From positions 23,695,792 through 23,759,791 of the forward strand of contig CM046842.1 of the NCBI GenBank assembly GCA_025618425.1: a stretch of 64,000 nt of DNA. The letters are read 5' to 3'. This document shows positions 33,340 to 47,100 of this stretch, one piece after another. The stretch's first letter is position 1. Every line of letters starts with the position of its first letter. The notes below the pieces were generated by a model. The model was not told the origin of the DNA, did no database searches, and worked only from the letters and a program-made list of their open reading frames with translations. The position numbers and the translations under genes were made by a program. Source of the stretch: Heliocidaris tuberculata. Taxonomy: Eukaryota; Echinodermata; Echinoidea; Camarodonta; Echinometridae.

Positions 33340-34005
33340 AATTTACAACCATTACGTGCACCTTAAAGAGATATACCTGTGGTTTGAATTTGGTGATACT
33401 ACCTCAAAGGTACAAAAAGTTATGTGTGCAGTGGCTTTCAATGAAGTTTATTGACCTTTTCACCTCTGACCTAGGTCAGATTTGACCTGTTTTTGCGAAC
33501 TTGACCTGTGCCATCAAGGGATGTAACTGTGGTATGAATCTGGTGATCATACCTAAAAGGTACACATGGTACCTGTACAAAAAGTTATTACATATACATG
33601 CAAACTTGTAATTTGTGATTTTTCATTGACAGTTCATTGACCTTTTGACCTTTTACATTGACACATATATAAACATGACATGCACCTTCAAGAAATATAC
33701 TTGTGATTTGAATTCGGTGATCCTACCTTAAAGGTACAAAATTATTACATGTGAGGTAATTTTTCACTGAAAGTTCATTGACCTCTTGACCTTTGCCCTT
33801 CGTCAGATTCATCTCATTTACGAACTTGACCTGCGCCTTTAGGAGATGTACCTGTGGTATGAATTTAGTGATTCTACCTCAAATTCATAGAAAGTTATTG
33901 TGGTTAAAGCATGATTGTTGACGACGCCTAACGACGACGACGCCGACGACGCCGACAACGCCGGAAATAATGACGCCTATAGTCTCGCTCCGATACGCAG
34001 GTGAG
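33340..34005 (+). repeat. Degenerate tandem repeat of ~200-bp units ending in a GACGACGCC tail
   Basis: Three to four diverged units share GACCTGYGCC-TT-AGAGATRTACCTGTGGT, then GAATTTGGTGATNCTACCT, then TTCATTGACCTTTTGACC. The last unit runs into a GACGACGCC array and GCTCCGATACGCAGGTGAGGC. It looks like a retroposed or satellite-like repeat. No open frame. Confidence 0.7.
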
Positions 34006-34040
34006 GCAAACATGGGCACTGACAACTTGTGTCACTTACT

Positions 34041-34179
34041 GGGGAGCATTTCATGAAAGGAAGTTGTCGGATATTTTATCCGACAACTGTTATAAACTAC
34101 TGAAATCCTTGCATCTGATTGGCTGAGAGCAAATTTGTCGGATAAAATATCTGACAAGTCCTTTCATGAAACGCCCCCC
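34041..34179. mobile_element. MITE, GGGGAGCATTTCATGAAAG type
   Basis: Inverted ends GGGGAGCATTTCATGAAAG and CTTTCATGAAACGCCCCC. The core CTTGCATCTGATTGGCTGAG is identical to that of 11351-11490 and 16267-16400. Intergenic. Confidence 0.9.
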
Positions 34180-34520
34180 TGGTCTGCACATCCTTTTAAC
34201 CTTCAGATAGTCATCTTAATCTTGTGTTGGATGATTAAGCTAACAATCCGGAGGCAAAATCTAATGTATGTTTATTCAACTCAAGTTTAATCTCTAATCA
34301 AGTAATTGAATAATGCAAGAAATAAAAACACTTAGTGCTCTGCAAAACACTTGTTCAAACAATCATGAAAGAAAATTACGCATAACTGCCACAATAACAA
34401 AATTGTGATGTTTATTATGTCATTCTAAAGGGATAAAATAATTTAATCCATTTTTAAACAAACACTTGGATAATGTTTTTATATGATAGAGATAGAAACG
34501 ATTCAAAATAAAGTAGAGTT

Positions 34521-34675
34521 CAGGGCCTCGTTGCATAAAACTTACCAATGATGGTAACTTCCATTTAAACCTTGAATTTTATTGGCTGTTGAGCAATGTT
34601 ATTATGGTAGTTACCATGGATGGCATAGTTACCATTAATGGTAAGTTTTATCCAATGGGGCCCTGGATATGCAAT
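34521..34675. mobile_element. MITE with CAGGGCCTCGTTGCATAAAA ends
   Basis: Left end CAGGGCCTCGTTGCATAAAAC, right end GTTTTATCCAATGGGGCCCTG. Inner ACTTACCA...TGGTAAGT segments are inverted too. About 155 bp, non-coding. Confidence 0.85.
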
Positions 34676-35395
34676 TTGAAACAATTGAAAAAGGGTGAAT
34701 AGAAATCATTATATATTTTGAGATTTTGAAATCATCAAATTGGCTAAATAATACTGATAATCACACAGGCTGAACAGCACTGGACACAGAAATGGGTATG
34801 TGAGACTACACACACATATGGCATGAAAGTTTGGTAAAAACTTCTATGCTTTTCTTCGTCATATTTTCGAATATCAGTGCATTTGAAGAGCAGTCTTTTT
34901 CAGGGGACATTTTTACTATGATACTCTTCCACAATGACATTAAACGTGTTAAAAGAATGAGAAAGCTTACAATTATTATCGTAACAAAGCTAAGAAAATA
35001 CATATATTTTTTTCAAACTGTACCAGAAGTCAAACTTTTTTTCACCTGTCCAGTCTCTGGATATGCGCTTACAAATCTACTAGACTTTGTAATTTGAGAT
35101 TCATGAACATAATAATAATAATTAACAATAATACTATAGGTAGTACACTCCAAAACATGTTGGATAAAATTCGTACCCATTGTTTTACCCACTGTAAGGG
35201 ATCATGCATGTTTGTTTGGTAAAATCCACCCCCCCCCCTCTCTCTATTTATCATTCTTCCCCCCTTTTTTTGTTTGTTTGCCATTTAATTAGGGGAAAAG
35301 TGCTCCCGTTCCCCAAGTTACCCCATAGTCTTACCCCTCCCCTTCACTTAATTGGACGTCTCACTCTTAGAGGATAGATACTGACGATATGCGCT

Positions 35396-35671
35396 GATAC
35401 CGGTGTAATGGCTCAGTCAGTAGAGCGTCCGCCTCACAACCGGGAGGTCGTGGGTTCGAACCCCAGCCGCGTCATACCAAAAGACGTTAAAAGATGGGAG
35501 TTGCTGCTACCTTGTTTGGCGTTCAACAATTATGGGATAGAGCAACGTCGATCTGGCGCTGCTCAGTGGCTGCCGGGCTCACGATCAATTGGGCAAAAAG
35601 AATTTCCATTTCGGTTTAACTTAATAAAATTTGGAGTGGACTTTAAAAAAGATTATTATTATTATTATTAA
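35396..35671 (+). mobile_element. tRNA-derived SINE
   Basis: It begins with a tRNA-like head carrying an A-box-like TGGCTCAGTCAGTAGAG and a perfect B box GGTTCGAACCC, spaced as in a pol III promoter. It continues with a non-tRNA body (GCTGCTCAGTGGCTGCCGGG) and ends in an (ATT)n tail. The acceptor and anticodon stems do not pair properly, so it is a SINE and not a tRNA gene. Short tRNA-like fragments also occur at about 39470-39490 (TGGTCTAGTGGATA) and 49575-49605 (GGTTCGAGTCCCACCGC). Confidence 0.85.
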
Positions 35672-36176
35672 TACGCCAACATTGGTATTTTACTGTAGTA
35701 TGCGACATTGCGAAACAATTCACTGTGCACTTTCAGTGCAATACTAACATATCTTCGTGTAATAAAGTTAATTGTGAATTTGGTATGAAATCGAATGAAA
35801 TCAAAATCATTTACGGACTTGGCTAAAAGTTAGAAACCAGGAAGAAGTCTTACCTCAATATTCTCAGCATTGATACATCTTCAGTCATACTAAGTAGCCT
35901 TTGACTAATCCTGTTATTCCTGTCTTGATCCCAAAACGAACATAAAACAAAAAAAACAACAACAACAAACAAAAAACATCTTTTTAGCCCCAGCTTTGAT
36001 GATACATGGTGCATTCGTCAAAAAAATCTCGCATTAAATCAGTCAGCTGCGATTATGGCGATTGTGCAAAATGATGAACGACGTATACGCTTTGTATGGT
36101 ATAATGGACCCGCGGAGTCCGTTGATTAGCAGCGGTATAAATGTGTAGAAGTATTGGAAATGTGGTGAAAATGTAG

Positions 36177-36404
36177 ACTAGTGGCGGATTTCAGAGGGGG
36201 AGGGGTACACAAGGGACCCGCACCCCCCCCTTTTTTTTGTTTTTTGCTTTTCAAATTTGTTTTCTTCACTTAAATAGCACCTGAAGATTTGAGGACCCTT
36301 CCCCCTTTTATTCTTTATCTTTTTTTTTGGTCATGGATGTTTTCGGACTTGTTCCCCCCCCCCCCCCCCCCCCGTATGGGAAAAATTCCTGGATACGCCT
36401 CTGA
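36177..36404. mobile_element. Poly-G/C terminal-inverted-repeat element
   Basis: Begins AGTGGCGGATTTCAGAGG and ends AATTCCTGGATACGCCTCTG, with long C runs inside. Same type as 3667-3980. Confidence 0.65.
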
Positions 36405-36679
36405 TATAGACTGACTCTCGTGAAAGATTGTTATCCGATTCCCATCAATGGTTTGTGGTGCGATATTGTACATTCAAATATGCCTCCGGGCTCTACATCA
36501 ACAGATAAGGCTTGGATAAGGTTTTGGGTGAGGGTCTTATGGGTAGGTCACGGGTTCAAATTAGAAATTCGACTTGTTTGTCATATTGCCCGTCGAGCAA
36601 TTTTCTCTGGAGCATAACTTGGAATGATGCTTGCATGTCTTTTCTAATTCATGTCTTTATTTCCTACATTGTCACCATT

Positions 36680-36870
36680 CTCTCTCTCTCTCTCTCTCTC
36701 TAACGCTTGCTTCTCCCTCTCACTCTTTTCTTCTCTCTCTCTCTTTCTCGTCTCTCTCTCTCTCTCTCTCTCTCTACAGTTCCACTCCTTTTCCTCTTTC
36801 ACCTATATCTCTCAAATACATAATCTCTCCCCTCCCCTATCTTTCTCTCTCTCTCTCTTTCCCACGTCCC
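36680..36870 (+). repeat. (CT)n pyrimidine-rich microsatellite
   Basis: Several blocks of CT dinucleotides separated by short pyrimidine-rich spacers. Ser/Leu-rich translations are artefacts. Confidence 0.9.
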
Positions 36871-37663
36871 CGTCCCCCCCCCTACCCTTTCTTCCTCGTC
36901 ATTCTCCTTTAATTCAATGATTATCGAACACATTTTCCCTCTCTCAGGTCGTTATTAGAAGGGTGGGCGGTGCGGAGACATCATACCAAGAGCCATCTAT
37001 ACACAGTGTTTGACCAACTCGATTACAGTTGGACACAATTTCTGGCACATTTCCTTTCGTTATTGCGCTTTCCCAACAAAGCAACACGCGCCATGTTGCT
37101 AGTTTGCAGGCACAAAACCTGGTCAGTCGTACAAGAGAGTCTGCGCTGTAAGACTACCATAGGCCATGTACTGTAGCTGCATATTGACACGACCTGGATT
37201 AGGCTCCTCTCAAGACACAATGATTTTCTGATAAAGTGTCAAATTAGGGTCTGTGCTTGCAGACTACCATGTTGCTACCTACTGGAGCCGAGTTGGCCAA
37301 ACTATGTGTGTAGATGGTTCTGACGACAGCGTCCCGCAAATTCAGAATTGTCGAAGCAGGCCCTAGTTCCCTATCCTTCCCCATCTCTTCGTCTCTACCT
37401 CTTCCCTTTTCGTCCGTCTCTCTTTGTTCTTTCCTATTCCCCCCCCCCCCCCCCCCATTTGCACTTACATTACCTGTTACATTCCAGGGACGTCTTGAGT
37501 GAAACTGACGATTTCATTGACATCAAAATAATATTCATAACGACATAAATGGTAACATATACCAGACACAAACGGATTTTTTTTCCCCATCTGTTTATTC
37601 TTCTAACAAATTTAATCATTAGATTCTAGTAACTATAGGGAACGAGTGATAGGGACTGGTACA

Positions 37664-37950
37664 TAGTTAGCACATGTCTCAAAATAAATGACCCAAAATC
37701 TCTGCAGATCTTTTAAACATGGAGACTGCATGGAGAGGCTCATTTTTGTGCACTTTAGAGTTATCCCTCCCAAAGTGGTGGAAGCGCTTCATGAATAGCA
37801 TATCTTTACCTCTTTTTGAAAATAATACTTTCGCATGAGTTTCATGAAAGCAACTAAATGTCTGCCTCACATCAAGTAATCGTGTTGGCGGGTTTACAAT
37901 TTGATACAGATGACCTTAAGTTTATGATTATGCTCATGCTCTGATTGATT
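37664..37950 (+). repeat. Dispersed repeat, uninterrupted copy
   Basis: Contains TCTTTTAAACATGGAG, CTTCATGAATAGC and TACAGATGACCTTAAG-type landmarks. These are shared with 50456-51720 and, in reverse, with 1565-1826. A MITE follows immediately at 37955. Confidence 0.75.
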
Positions 37951-37954
37951 CTAC

Positions 37955-38242
37955 ACTGCAAAAACCAGGGTGTTAATTCTACACCATCTCGGTATCTATA
38001 TTGGGCTACACCAGATAAGTGTTAAAAAAATACCAGTTTGAAATCAACTTACTGGAGTTGTTTTAACACTAACTGGTGTTTTTTCAACACTTATCGGGTG
38101 TAGCCCAATATCAAACTGGTGTTGTTTTAGAACTTTTCGAGTGTAGCCCAATCTCAAACTGGTGTTGTTTTTAACACTTTTTCTGGTGTAGCCCAATATT
38201 GATACCGAAATGGTGTTGAATTAACACCGTGGTTTTTTGCAG
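37955..38242. mobile_element. MITE with CACTGCAAAAACCAGGGTGTTA ends and internal GGTGTT/AACACC repeats
   Basis: Ends read CACTGCAAAAACCAGGGTG and, inverted, CTGCAAAAAACCACGGTG. Inside are repeats of GTGTAGCCCAATATC and AACTGGTGTTGTTTT. It lies about 90 bases past the lectin stop codon, possibly in the 3' UTR or just beyond. Confidence 0.85.
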
Positions 38243-38334
38243 TTTTGCAGTGGCTTAATCTGTGTTATATGTTATATGCTCCTTATTAATCATAGTTCAA
38301 CCATCAGGGAAGTAACAGATATCTAACTCGTGCT

Positions 38335-40571
38335 TCATGGAGAAGCAGGATTGGCGGTAGATGGCTTGTATTCACACATATAGGTATACTTGTCACCACA
38401 GACCTCATCATTGAGATGGAACCCGTTGAATAGAGTGCAGTCTTCCCCGGACCACATGTTCGTCAATCGATGATCGTCGTCGGGCTGGTCGGCGTCCCAC
38501 ATGGTGCTCTCCGCGCCCAATTGACCGGCGAAACCCGCCCAACGGTACTCTCCTTCCACGGCTTGGTCATTCAGCCCGGTCCACAACCAGGGGATGTTCT
38601 GGCTTTCGATGTTGTAGTGCGAAGCCAACAAGCCGCGGACGATCGCCATCTCGGCTTCGGAGTCGAATTGGACGAGATGGCCGCCGTCTGCCTCACATTG
38701 CTCTTTAGCCTGGGCCCATGTTGCCTTTACGGGACTATAGAGGTAGCATGAATCCTGACCGGCGACTCGGTTTGGCCATTGACTGGGGCAGTTGTCTAGA
38801 AAGAAAGAAAAATTTATTCAGTAAACTGATCATTACAAGTAACGATGGCCCCAACTTAACACCCCCACCCCCCACACAAAAACAAAACAAAACAAAACAA
38901 AAAACTAACAACAAACAACAACCAAACAACCCCCCCCCAAAAAAAAAAAACCCACAACAACAACAACAACAATAAAACAACAACAAACAAACACACAAAC
39001 GAACGAACGAACAAAAATCACCTGAAATCACCAGAATAACACTTGCGTCTACAACAGCTCAAATTTAAGTGTGCAAACTCTGCTTTGTATATAGGTAGGC
39101 GTGAATGCTATCATGCTATAGCGCATGCGGGTTGGCCTCTGTCGGGAGGGGGAGGGGGGGGGGGGCAATTGTATTCAGTTGATAGTGGACTGTTCATTTT
39201 ATAAGATGCATAGATCAACGCCAATTTTACCAATATTAATGGGGCGGCAAAAAAACTAAATCTATCTGAGGAATGATTCAAATTTGAAGAAGCGGGTAAT
39301 TTCAACTTCAAGGACTGGTGTTGCTTGATCACTTTCTTGTAGATATAGCACTTACATTGGCCCTTTTTTTTGGGGGGGGGGGTGCAGTTATCCTTTTTAA
39401 AGAAAAGATTACTTCATTCAGTTTCCTATCTCTTTAACTCCAATTTGGAGAGGTGAGTCATTGTAGAGGTGTCGTGGTCTAGTGGATACACACTAAGAAA
39501 TTAGGGTGAACTTTAGGGTGTACATTTGGGCGGAATCTCGTGTGGAATCTTGCATCCCTACGGGTGCGCTTTGCAGAAACCGGGGTTCAAAATTGTGCAA
39601 GCTTCAATTCTACACCATTCGATCAGAAGTATTAGTCTTACATTGAATACCCACATTAGCATTGTAAATTGACACTTATGTCACAATATTTCATGAAGTA
39701 AGACTAATGAAATCAATTAGAAAAAGAAGGGAAAAAATCCATTTCGATCAGCCTGTGTCGTAAATTTGCTGAAATAAAATATCTCCGTTATGATGTGTTT
39801 CAAGAGAGTAATCGCGCAAAGACTAACAAATACCGGCTTACAGGCACTATGAACACGATGACAAAAGAGAGCGGACAAAATGTACCAGCTCCTCATTGTA
39901 CCCTCCACAATTGCTCTGGTAGGCAAAAGAACATCCCTTCATTGCTATTATGTAAAATAAGTAGAACAGGTGAATATGCATGTGACACCTGTTCTACATA
40001 TTTTTACATGAAAGCAATGAAGGGATGTTATTTTGTCTACCAGAGCAATTGTGGAAGGTACAATGAGGAGCAGGGGCGTCAATCCTGGGGGAGGGGGGGC
40101 AGTTGCCCCCAAAAAAATTTGGGGGGGGGGGGGACTCTGCCCGCGAATTCTCTAATTTTTTACTGCTCCATGTAACCGTGGAGAAGCTGGTTTTAAGAGG
40201 CGTTCAAAATAAATCATGAAGTGTACTATATATATATATATATATATAGTATACTTCATGATTTATTCTTTTAAAAAATATGCAAATGTATCTACTACTA
40301 CTACTACTACTAATAATAATAATAACAGACATAACAATAACAATAATGATAATGATAATAATCATTATAATAATAAACAACATAATTAATATTATTATGA
40401 TTATATTGAATAGTACTTAGCCATTGTAAGAAAATGAAATGTTTATTCCGATGTAAATGTCAGCCATCATTTTGTGTTTTTATACAGTCCTGATGAAGAT
40501 CATTGATCGAAAGCTTGACAAATAAAGGAGGACAATAAAAGCTACGACCGTCTCATAGTGACATTTCTTTC

Positions 40572-40631
<60 letters not shown>

Positions 40632-41092
40632 TATATACCTTCATTTGAAATGACGCCATTAAAAAAAGGTTCGGAACATACATAATTCAGTGCAAAGTTT
40701 TAATTATCATATATTTATTCAGGTTTTTTTCTCCACTTTTTCATCTTTTATTAGTGTTTATTTTATCTATTATTTTGTGTTATATCTTCTCTACTAAATT
40801 TGCTGTTATGTAAGATATATTTTCCCATCATTTTGTAATTTTCCATGTGATCTTTGATTCCATTTTCTGTTCATGCTATCAATATGCATACTTTTCTTAA
40901 GTTCAAATTACCATCATATCAATGCTATGATGATCAGAGGCGGCGCTCCCGGGGGGGGGGGGCACAGTGCCTCTTTTTTTCTAATAAGTGTCCTTTTTAC
41001 CTTCTGATTAGTGCCCCTTTTAACCTAAAAAATTAGTGGCCCCTTTGTTTTCTGATTAGTGCGATATCGGTATATAGTGGTATATATGAAGT

Positions 41093-41138
<46 letters not shown>

Positions 41139-44100
41139 GTATGTTTAAAGTCCACGAAGGAGCCTTTTACATATAGCTCCATATAATCAGAGAGGCTACA
41201 TAATAATACATTCCCTACTGATATGAGCACAATAGTGAGGCAGTGGAGCAGGGGTTAGGAGGGGCCCAATGCCCTAAATTATACAAGAATGAGCCATGCC
41301 CCTAAATTATAAGAGGAACGAGGACAATTTTTTCTGAAATTTTTCCAAAGCTCACTCGCTATGCTCTCTCGCATTTACTATTTTCTTCTTATCGTATTAA
41401 CGAAATTGCTGTATATAATTCAACACCCGTTGCCTTCAGCGTTAGAAATGAATCTTCATTATTTTGCTCGCTCGCTTCGCTCGCTCGCAAACGAATAATT
41501 AGTCTATTACACTCAACTGCAAAGTAGTTTTTATCTAGAACCATGTTAAGATAGAAACAATATAGCTTGTCGAAAATGATCCTAGGTTGTGTATAGGTCA
41601 AAATTTTACCGGTATACTAATGTCTCGAAGTGGTATTTTCCGCTTTGTTTCCACCCTTTGTAGGTGCCCCTTTTTGTTTGTCCCCCATCCCCACTTTGAA
41701 AGACCCTCCGCCTCCCCTGATGATGATTGAATTGAATGCGAAATGAACATCGTTACGTTAGGCTGTCTTGCCCCCCCCCCCCGCCCCCATCCGAAAAAAA
41801 AAAACGGATCAACGCCCTTCATGAGGATAGGCCAGGAGCCTGTCCCGAAATAGTCACCCCATTTTACATATGAAATGTGACCCCTTAAAGTTGCTAAGAC
41901 TATCCATGCCATTCACAAAAAGCTTGTCAGCTCGAACGAAGCCGCCGGGTTTGGCCCCAGAGCCCCCAAAAGGGGCCCAAAGTCGGGTCGATTTCAACCC
42001 ATCTAACATATGCGCCAAACTTTGTTAGAATGTATGACTATACAGTGCGTCCCAGAAAAAACGAAACCCTAAAACAAAGGGTTATTGTGACCACACTATG
42101 TACTCTATGACAATAATTATCTATTTTCCAAAAACTAAAAGTATTATGCTTTTAAATGATACCTAGATGGCATCCCTCTGTACATGCTTTACCGAGCAGC
42201 AGCATTTTGAAAATGACATGTAAAAACTCAGTTGTGCCAGATTTGGGTAAAACCGCGAAAACGTTAGGATCACATGCGAACATGACACAAGGAAAATACC
42301 AGCTTTAAGAGATATGATACGTGAAATTCCTTCGTGTGATGACATGCATTCAATCAGAAATTCATAAAACACGGGTCAATACCAATTTCCAGTGGTGTCA
42401 GGGGTGTACGCCCCCCCCCCCCAATTTTCTAAATCAGTAAATATCCCTCAAAAGATGAAAAAGTGTTCCTCCTGTGATAGGAAAGGTGCCCCTCCTGAGG
42501 TGGGAAATTGCCATAATCTTGATATTTTTTCTGCCTTATGTGCCCTTTCAACCTGGTATTTCCTTTTGATGACAATGAAAAGTGCCACTGACTTTACTTT
42601 TATGAAAAAGATCACCTTTCTGTCCGCTTTGTTCTTAAAAGAAATTGCAGTTCTTCAAAATTAAAAAAAAATACTTTTCATTTCGATTGCACGTACCATT
42701 TCAATACAAAACATGCCCTTTCTTTTACCCCCAACATCAACAAAACATCGACCATCCTTTATATCATGATGAGGGCATTATCCTTACTATCGTTATTGAA
42801 AGAAACACAGGAAAACAGTCTTCTCGCAGGGTTTTAAAAAGTCATGTTACATTTGGGTTATGTTTGCATGTGATCCTAACGTTTTCACGGTTTTACCCAA
42901 ATCTGGCACAACTGAGTTTTTACATGTCATTTTCAAAATGCCGCTGCTCGGTAAAGAATGTACGGATGGATGCCATCAAGGTATCATTTAAAAGCATAAT
43001 ACTTTTAGTTTATGGAAAATGAATAATCATTGTCATACAGCACACAGTGTGGTCACAATAACCCTTTGTTTTAGGGTTTCGTTTTTTCTGGGACGCACTG
43101 TACATTACCAAAACACCAAAACTGACAAAATTTTCCGTCGGGATGGATTGTCAGACCGCCCCTAAAAAATTGGGGCAAATTTTTCCCCTTAAGGCCCATG
43201 GACCAAATTTTGTCAGAAGGAAGAGTTACGGGTGAACATTACAAAAATTACAAAACATTCCATCGGGAAGGGGGTGTAACACGCCCCTGAAAAAAAAAAC
43301 GCCAAAGTGCCCCTAAACCAAGCTTTGCTGCCCAAAATGCTCTGAATGTAGAGAGAGAGAAAAAAAAAACATGTTGGCATTACTACCTTAATAACTCCAA
43401 AGTGTCTCATTCAATTCAGCTAAAATTTACATAGTACAATTTTGAGTATTGTAACTTTTTCGGGGTGCAATTTGGTGTCAAATGATCATTCAATTAATAG
43501 TTTATTAAATTGTGAAAATTGTAATGCTTTCTCAAAAGTAGTCAAATGATATTGTCAGGATTATGTAAACACACTCATTGTCCATCTGCACCGTTTGGCA
43601 AGGTATAATAGAGAGCTTGCAAGGTATTTGTGTAATTAACACATGAATGGTAGATTTCAGCATGGCAGCCACATAGCCCAGATACTTAACAAGCTCCTCA
43701 ACAACCCATGCCGAGGAAAAATGTTGTCAGTTTTGGTGTTTTGGTAATGTATAGTCATACACCTTAATTCTAACAAAGTTTGGTCCATATGTTAGTTAGG
43801 TACACAGATGGCTCCTCATGGGAAATGGTGTTCCTTTTTTTTAACATAGATACCTAAGTAAAATTTAATGCTGAAAACGATGCCATCTACTGATTTTTGA
43901 TAAACAGTGCCCAAAGTGCCCAAATTGTATGTTTTAGTGGCCCGCCATTGTTTTTATGCATGTCAGAGGCAACCTTGGAGCTGCATAGAAACGTTTGTTT
44001 GGTGTTGAGAACCCACTATAAACAGTAAAATGAAATATGGTAATGGTTAAGTCCCGCCCAAAACCACAGGGGCCCGGAATTTGTTCTAAAAGGGCCCATA

Positions 44101-47100
44101 GGACCATGCAGCTACTCACTAGAGTCGAAAAGAGTGTTTTAAATACCATTCTCAAGTTAATAGAAGCTCAGTAAATTGCTACTTTGTTATCAAAATGCAA
44201 TGATACATTGTGGGTGTGATAACATGGTGGCTAAATATCTGTCAGGTGCCCAAATTTTGATTTTAGAGGGCCAAATGTAACACAAGTAATTATAGAGCAT
44301 TAAACTATAGTGGCATGACATATTTTCTTTCTAAAGATATTGGAAAATGTGTTCTACAAATAGTATTTATCAAATCAATCAAGATTACATCATTTTGAAC
44401 AGATCTCTGGGGAGTGAGAAGGGCCTATATTGAGTGTGAGCTCTTTTTAACATCCCACTATACAGCATTCATAGAGTATATTTATCGTTTTATCTATTTT
44501 CTGTCAATACCATCAGAAATTGTTTCAGGGAAATATTAAGGGTTAACAGTTTTGTGCATCAGAGTACTATAAGGAAACAACAATGATAACCACAAACATA
44601 TTTCCCGAGTAGGCGTACATTTATACATATACGGTCTGATGACTGCAAAATCTGTTAATTGCGGCCCAATTGAAAATGCATTAAAAATCATTACTGACTT
44701 CCATATGGAAACATAAATGCTACGTGATATGCAGATGCTATTGGTGATAGTCATGCATGATAAATATACACGACGGACACCTACAGCTTCCGTTAAAAAG
44801 GTTTCAGGCCCATTTACGTAAATAAGGGCACATCAAAGGGACCACAGAATTGCTCAAATAATGCAGTGAGCTTTAACAGTATTGTTCCTTTAAGTGATTT
44901 CAGTTCAAAGAGGTATGTACAAAGCACCATAGTTCGAAATTTCAGCATTCAACGACAAACTTTGCGTGCTAAAATCAAATTTCTGAAACACCTTTCTGTC
45001 GAATGTGACAGGATTTGTAAAACTATCCCATACGTAGCTTTCTGTGTACTCCCGCTTCCATAAAGACGGCAAAAGGCAAAGAATTATGTTCAGTGGAAGC
45101 TGCTTATGACTTTCTGTTTACACTCTCGTAGCCAGGATTTGATTTTGGGAGGGGTGGTCGGATCGCACGGGCAGAGCGTGCGCCCTTGGGGTAAGGGAGG
45201 GGCTTTGGCATCTGTTCAAATTGAGACATGGAGACAGTTGATCTATTCCATTCAGTAAAATACATATAATGAACAAAGCTGGAGCCTATATTCTTGATTC
45301 ATTTTAAACTAAGGCAAAATTTGAATGCTAAAATAAAAGTCTGAAACACATATCTCTGGGGAGTGAGAAGGGCCTATATTGAGTGTGAGCTCTTTTTTAA
45401 CATCCTACTATACAGCATTAATAGAGTATATTTATCGTTTTATCTATTTTCTGTCAATACCATTAGAAATTGTTTCAGGGAAATATAAGGGTTTACAGTT
45501 TTGTGCATCAAAGTATTATAAGGAAACAATAATGATAACCACAAACATATTTCCCGAGTAGGCGTACATTTATACATATACGGTCTGATTACTGCAAAAT
45601 ATTTCGAAAAGGAGTTGACACATATGCCAGGTAAAGTGAGACCAATTTTGTAAATATTACTCCACACGTCACAATATTGCAATAGATTTTTCGGCTACAA
45701 TATTCTTAGACAATGTAATAGATGTCGTAATTATCTAAAAATGATATTTCTAAGAACAGGCATTCAAGTCCGGTCTGCAGTCAGACCCAACTCCGGAAAA
45801 CCGAGCACAGGTATATACTCCGAAAACGGCGTATGGATATAGAGCCCTCATCGTTCAATGCGAGGCAGTGTGTACAAAAGGCATGGGGAAAATCTTGCAA
45901 AGTCAACCAGCCAACGATATATAATGTTTTAAAAATAATGCTGCGTGCCAATTTTCTTCAAAATCATTGAATGATTCGTCATATGAAATGACTTTCAAAT
46001 GACAAACGTTTGAAATAAATATATCCGCAGCATTATTTTTGAAAAATATATTATCAACAGCAGATCGACATTGCACGATTTTCCCCATGTGTTTTGCACA
46101 CACTGTCTCGCACTGAACGATGAGGGCTCTATATTCATCTTGCTCCATACGCTGTTTTCGGTGTATATACCTGTGCTCGGTTTTCCGGAGTTGGGTCTGA
46201 CTGGTCTGTGTTTGTCTTTTATGGCTGTTGGGTGAGCGGGAGGGGGGGGGGGGGGGGGGGGGTCGGAGTTGTTGATTCCAGATCCCTCTCATAGACAAAG
46301 GCCTCGATAAACACGCTGATGAAAATGCTAAGATCTCACACAAAACGCAAAAAGGAAAAGAAAAAAGATGAAAAAGGAAAAAAAGTAAAGCAAGAAGAAG
46401 GGAGAAAAGGAAAAAGATAAAGGAAAGATAAAATCAATTCCATAACACTATTGAAAAGTCGCACTTTGACTTCAGGCAAGAATCAAGTTACAGATGTAGA
46501 TGATGTATGTAGATGTAGGCCTACTCTTTCATGAGATTACGGGTGGCCTGTATGAAAACCACCGCCCCCTCGGACTACCATTATAACCGATAATTTTTTT
46601 CATGTTTAATAAAATATGTTTTGTGAAATGAATTGTCTTCATATGAACTTAGGTGTGTGTAATATCTGTTTTCACTGAAAAGAATGTCATAAAATTTGAG
46701 AAAATGATGACGGAACTAGCTTTCTAGCAAATCAGTTTTTAAAAACATTTGAAATTGCTTACTTGCACTATAATTTTGATATGTATGTTTAATTAGTATA
46801 TATTTTTCGAGATGTAAGTTTTGTTATTTATCCATTCTTATTTGTATGAGTTGGAAAACTTTTCTTATGACTGAGTTCCAGCAGTACTTATTAAACTAAT
46901 ATCAAAGCTAAATCAAACGGAGTATCAAAACAGCAAATGATAGGCCTATGTATCGACAAGTGGAAATTTTTCACTCTCGATTTAAAGAGATGCCAAACCT
47001 TCCGCACTCCGCTCGGGAGAGGGAACCACCCAGGTCCAGCATTTGGGCACCTGACAGATATTTGGCCACCATGTTATCATACCCACAATTTATCGTTGCA

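Larger units (their letters stand above)
32100..38330. other. Intergenic region between the ZU5/death-domain gene and the lectin gene
   Basis: No gene recognised. Contents are the tandem repeat at 33340-34005, two MITEs, a SINE, a poly-G/C element at 36177-36404, long CT-rich microsatellite tracts at 36680-36870 and 37370-37460, a dispersed repeat copy at 37664-37950 and a MITE at 37955-38242. Promoter elements of the ZU5/death-domain gene should lie just above 32098, but no clear motif is seen. Confidence 0.6.

Noticed and set aside
35408..35473. tRNA-Val-like sequence
   Set aside because: A and B boxes are present, but the acceptor and anticodon stems do not pair, and it continues into a SINE body with an (ATT)n tail.
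40437..40560. Possible Penelope-type retrotransposon 3' end
   Set aside because: Only a short CCTGATGAAGAT...GATCGAAAGCTT resemblance, with no GIY-YIG or RT frame nearby.
45903..46343. 146-codon minus-strand frame
   Set aside because: It spans an inverted-repeat element and a poly-G run. No domain, no splice support.
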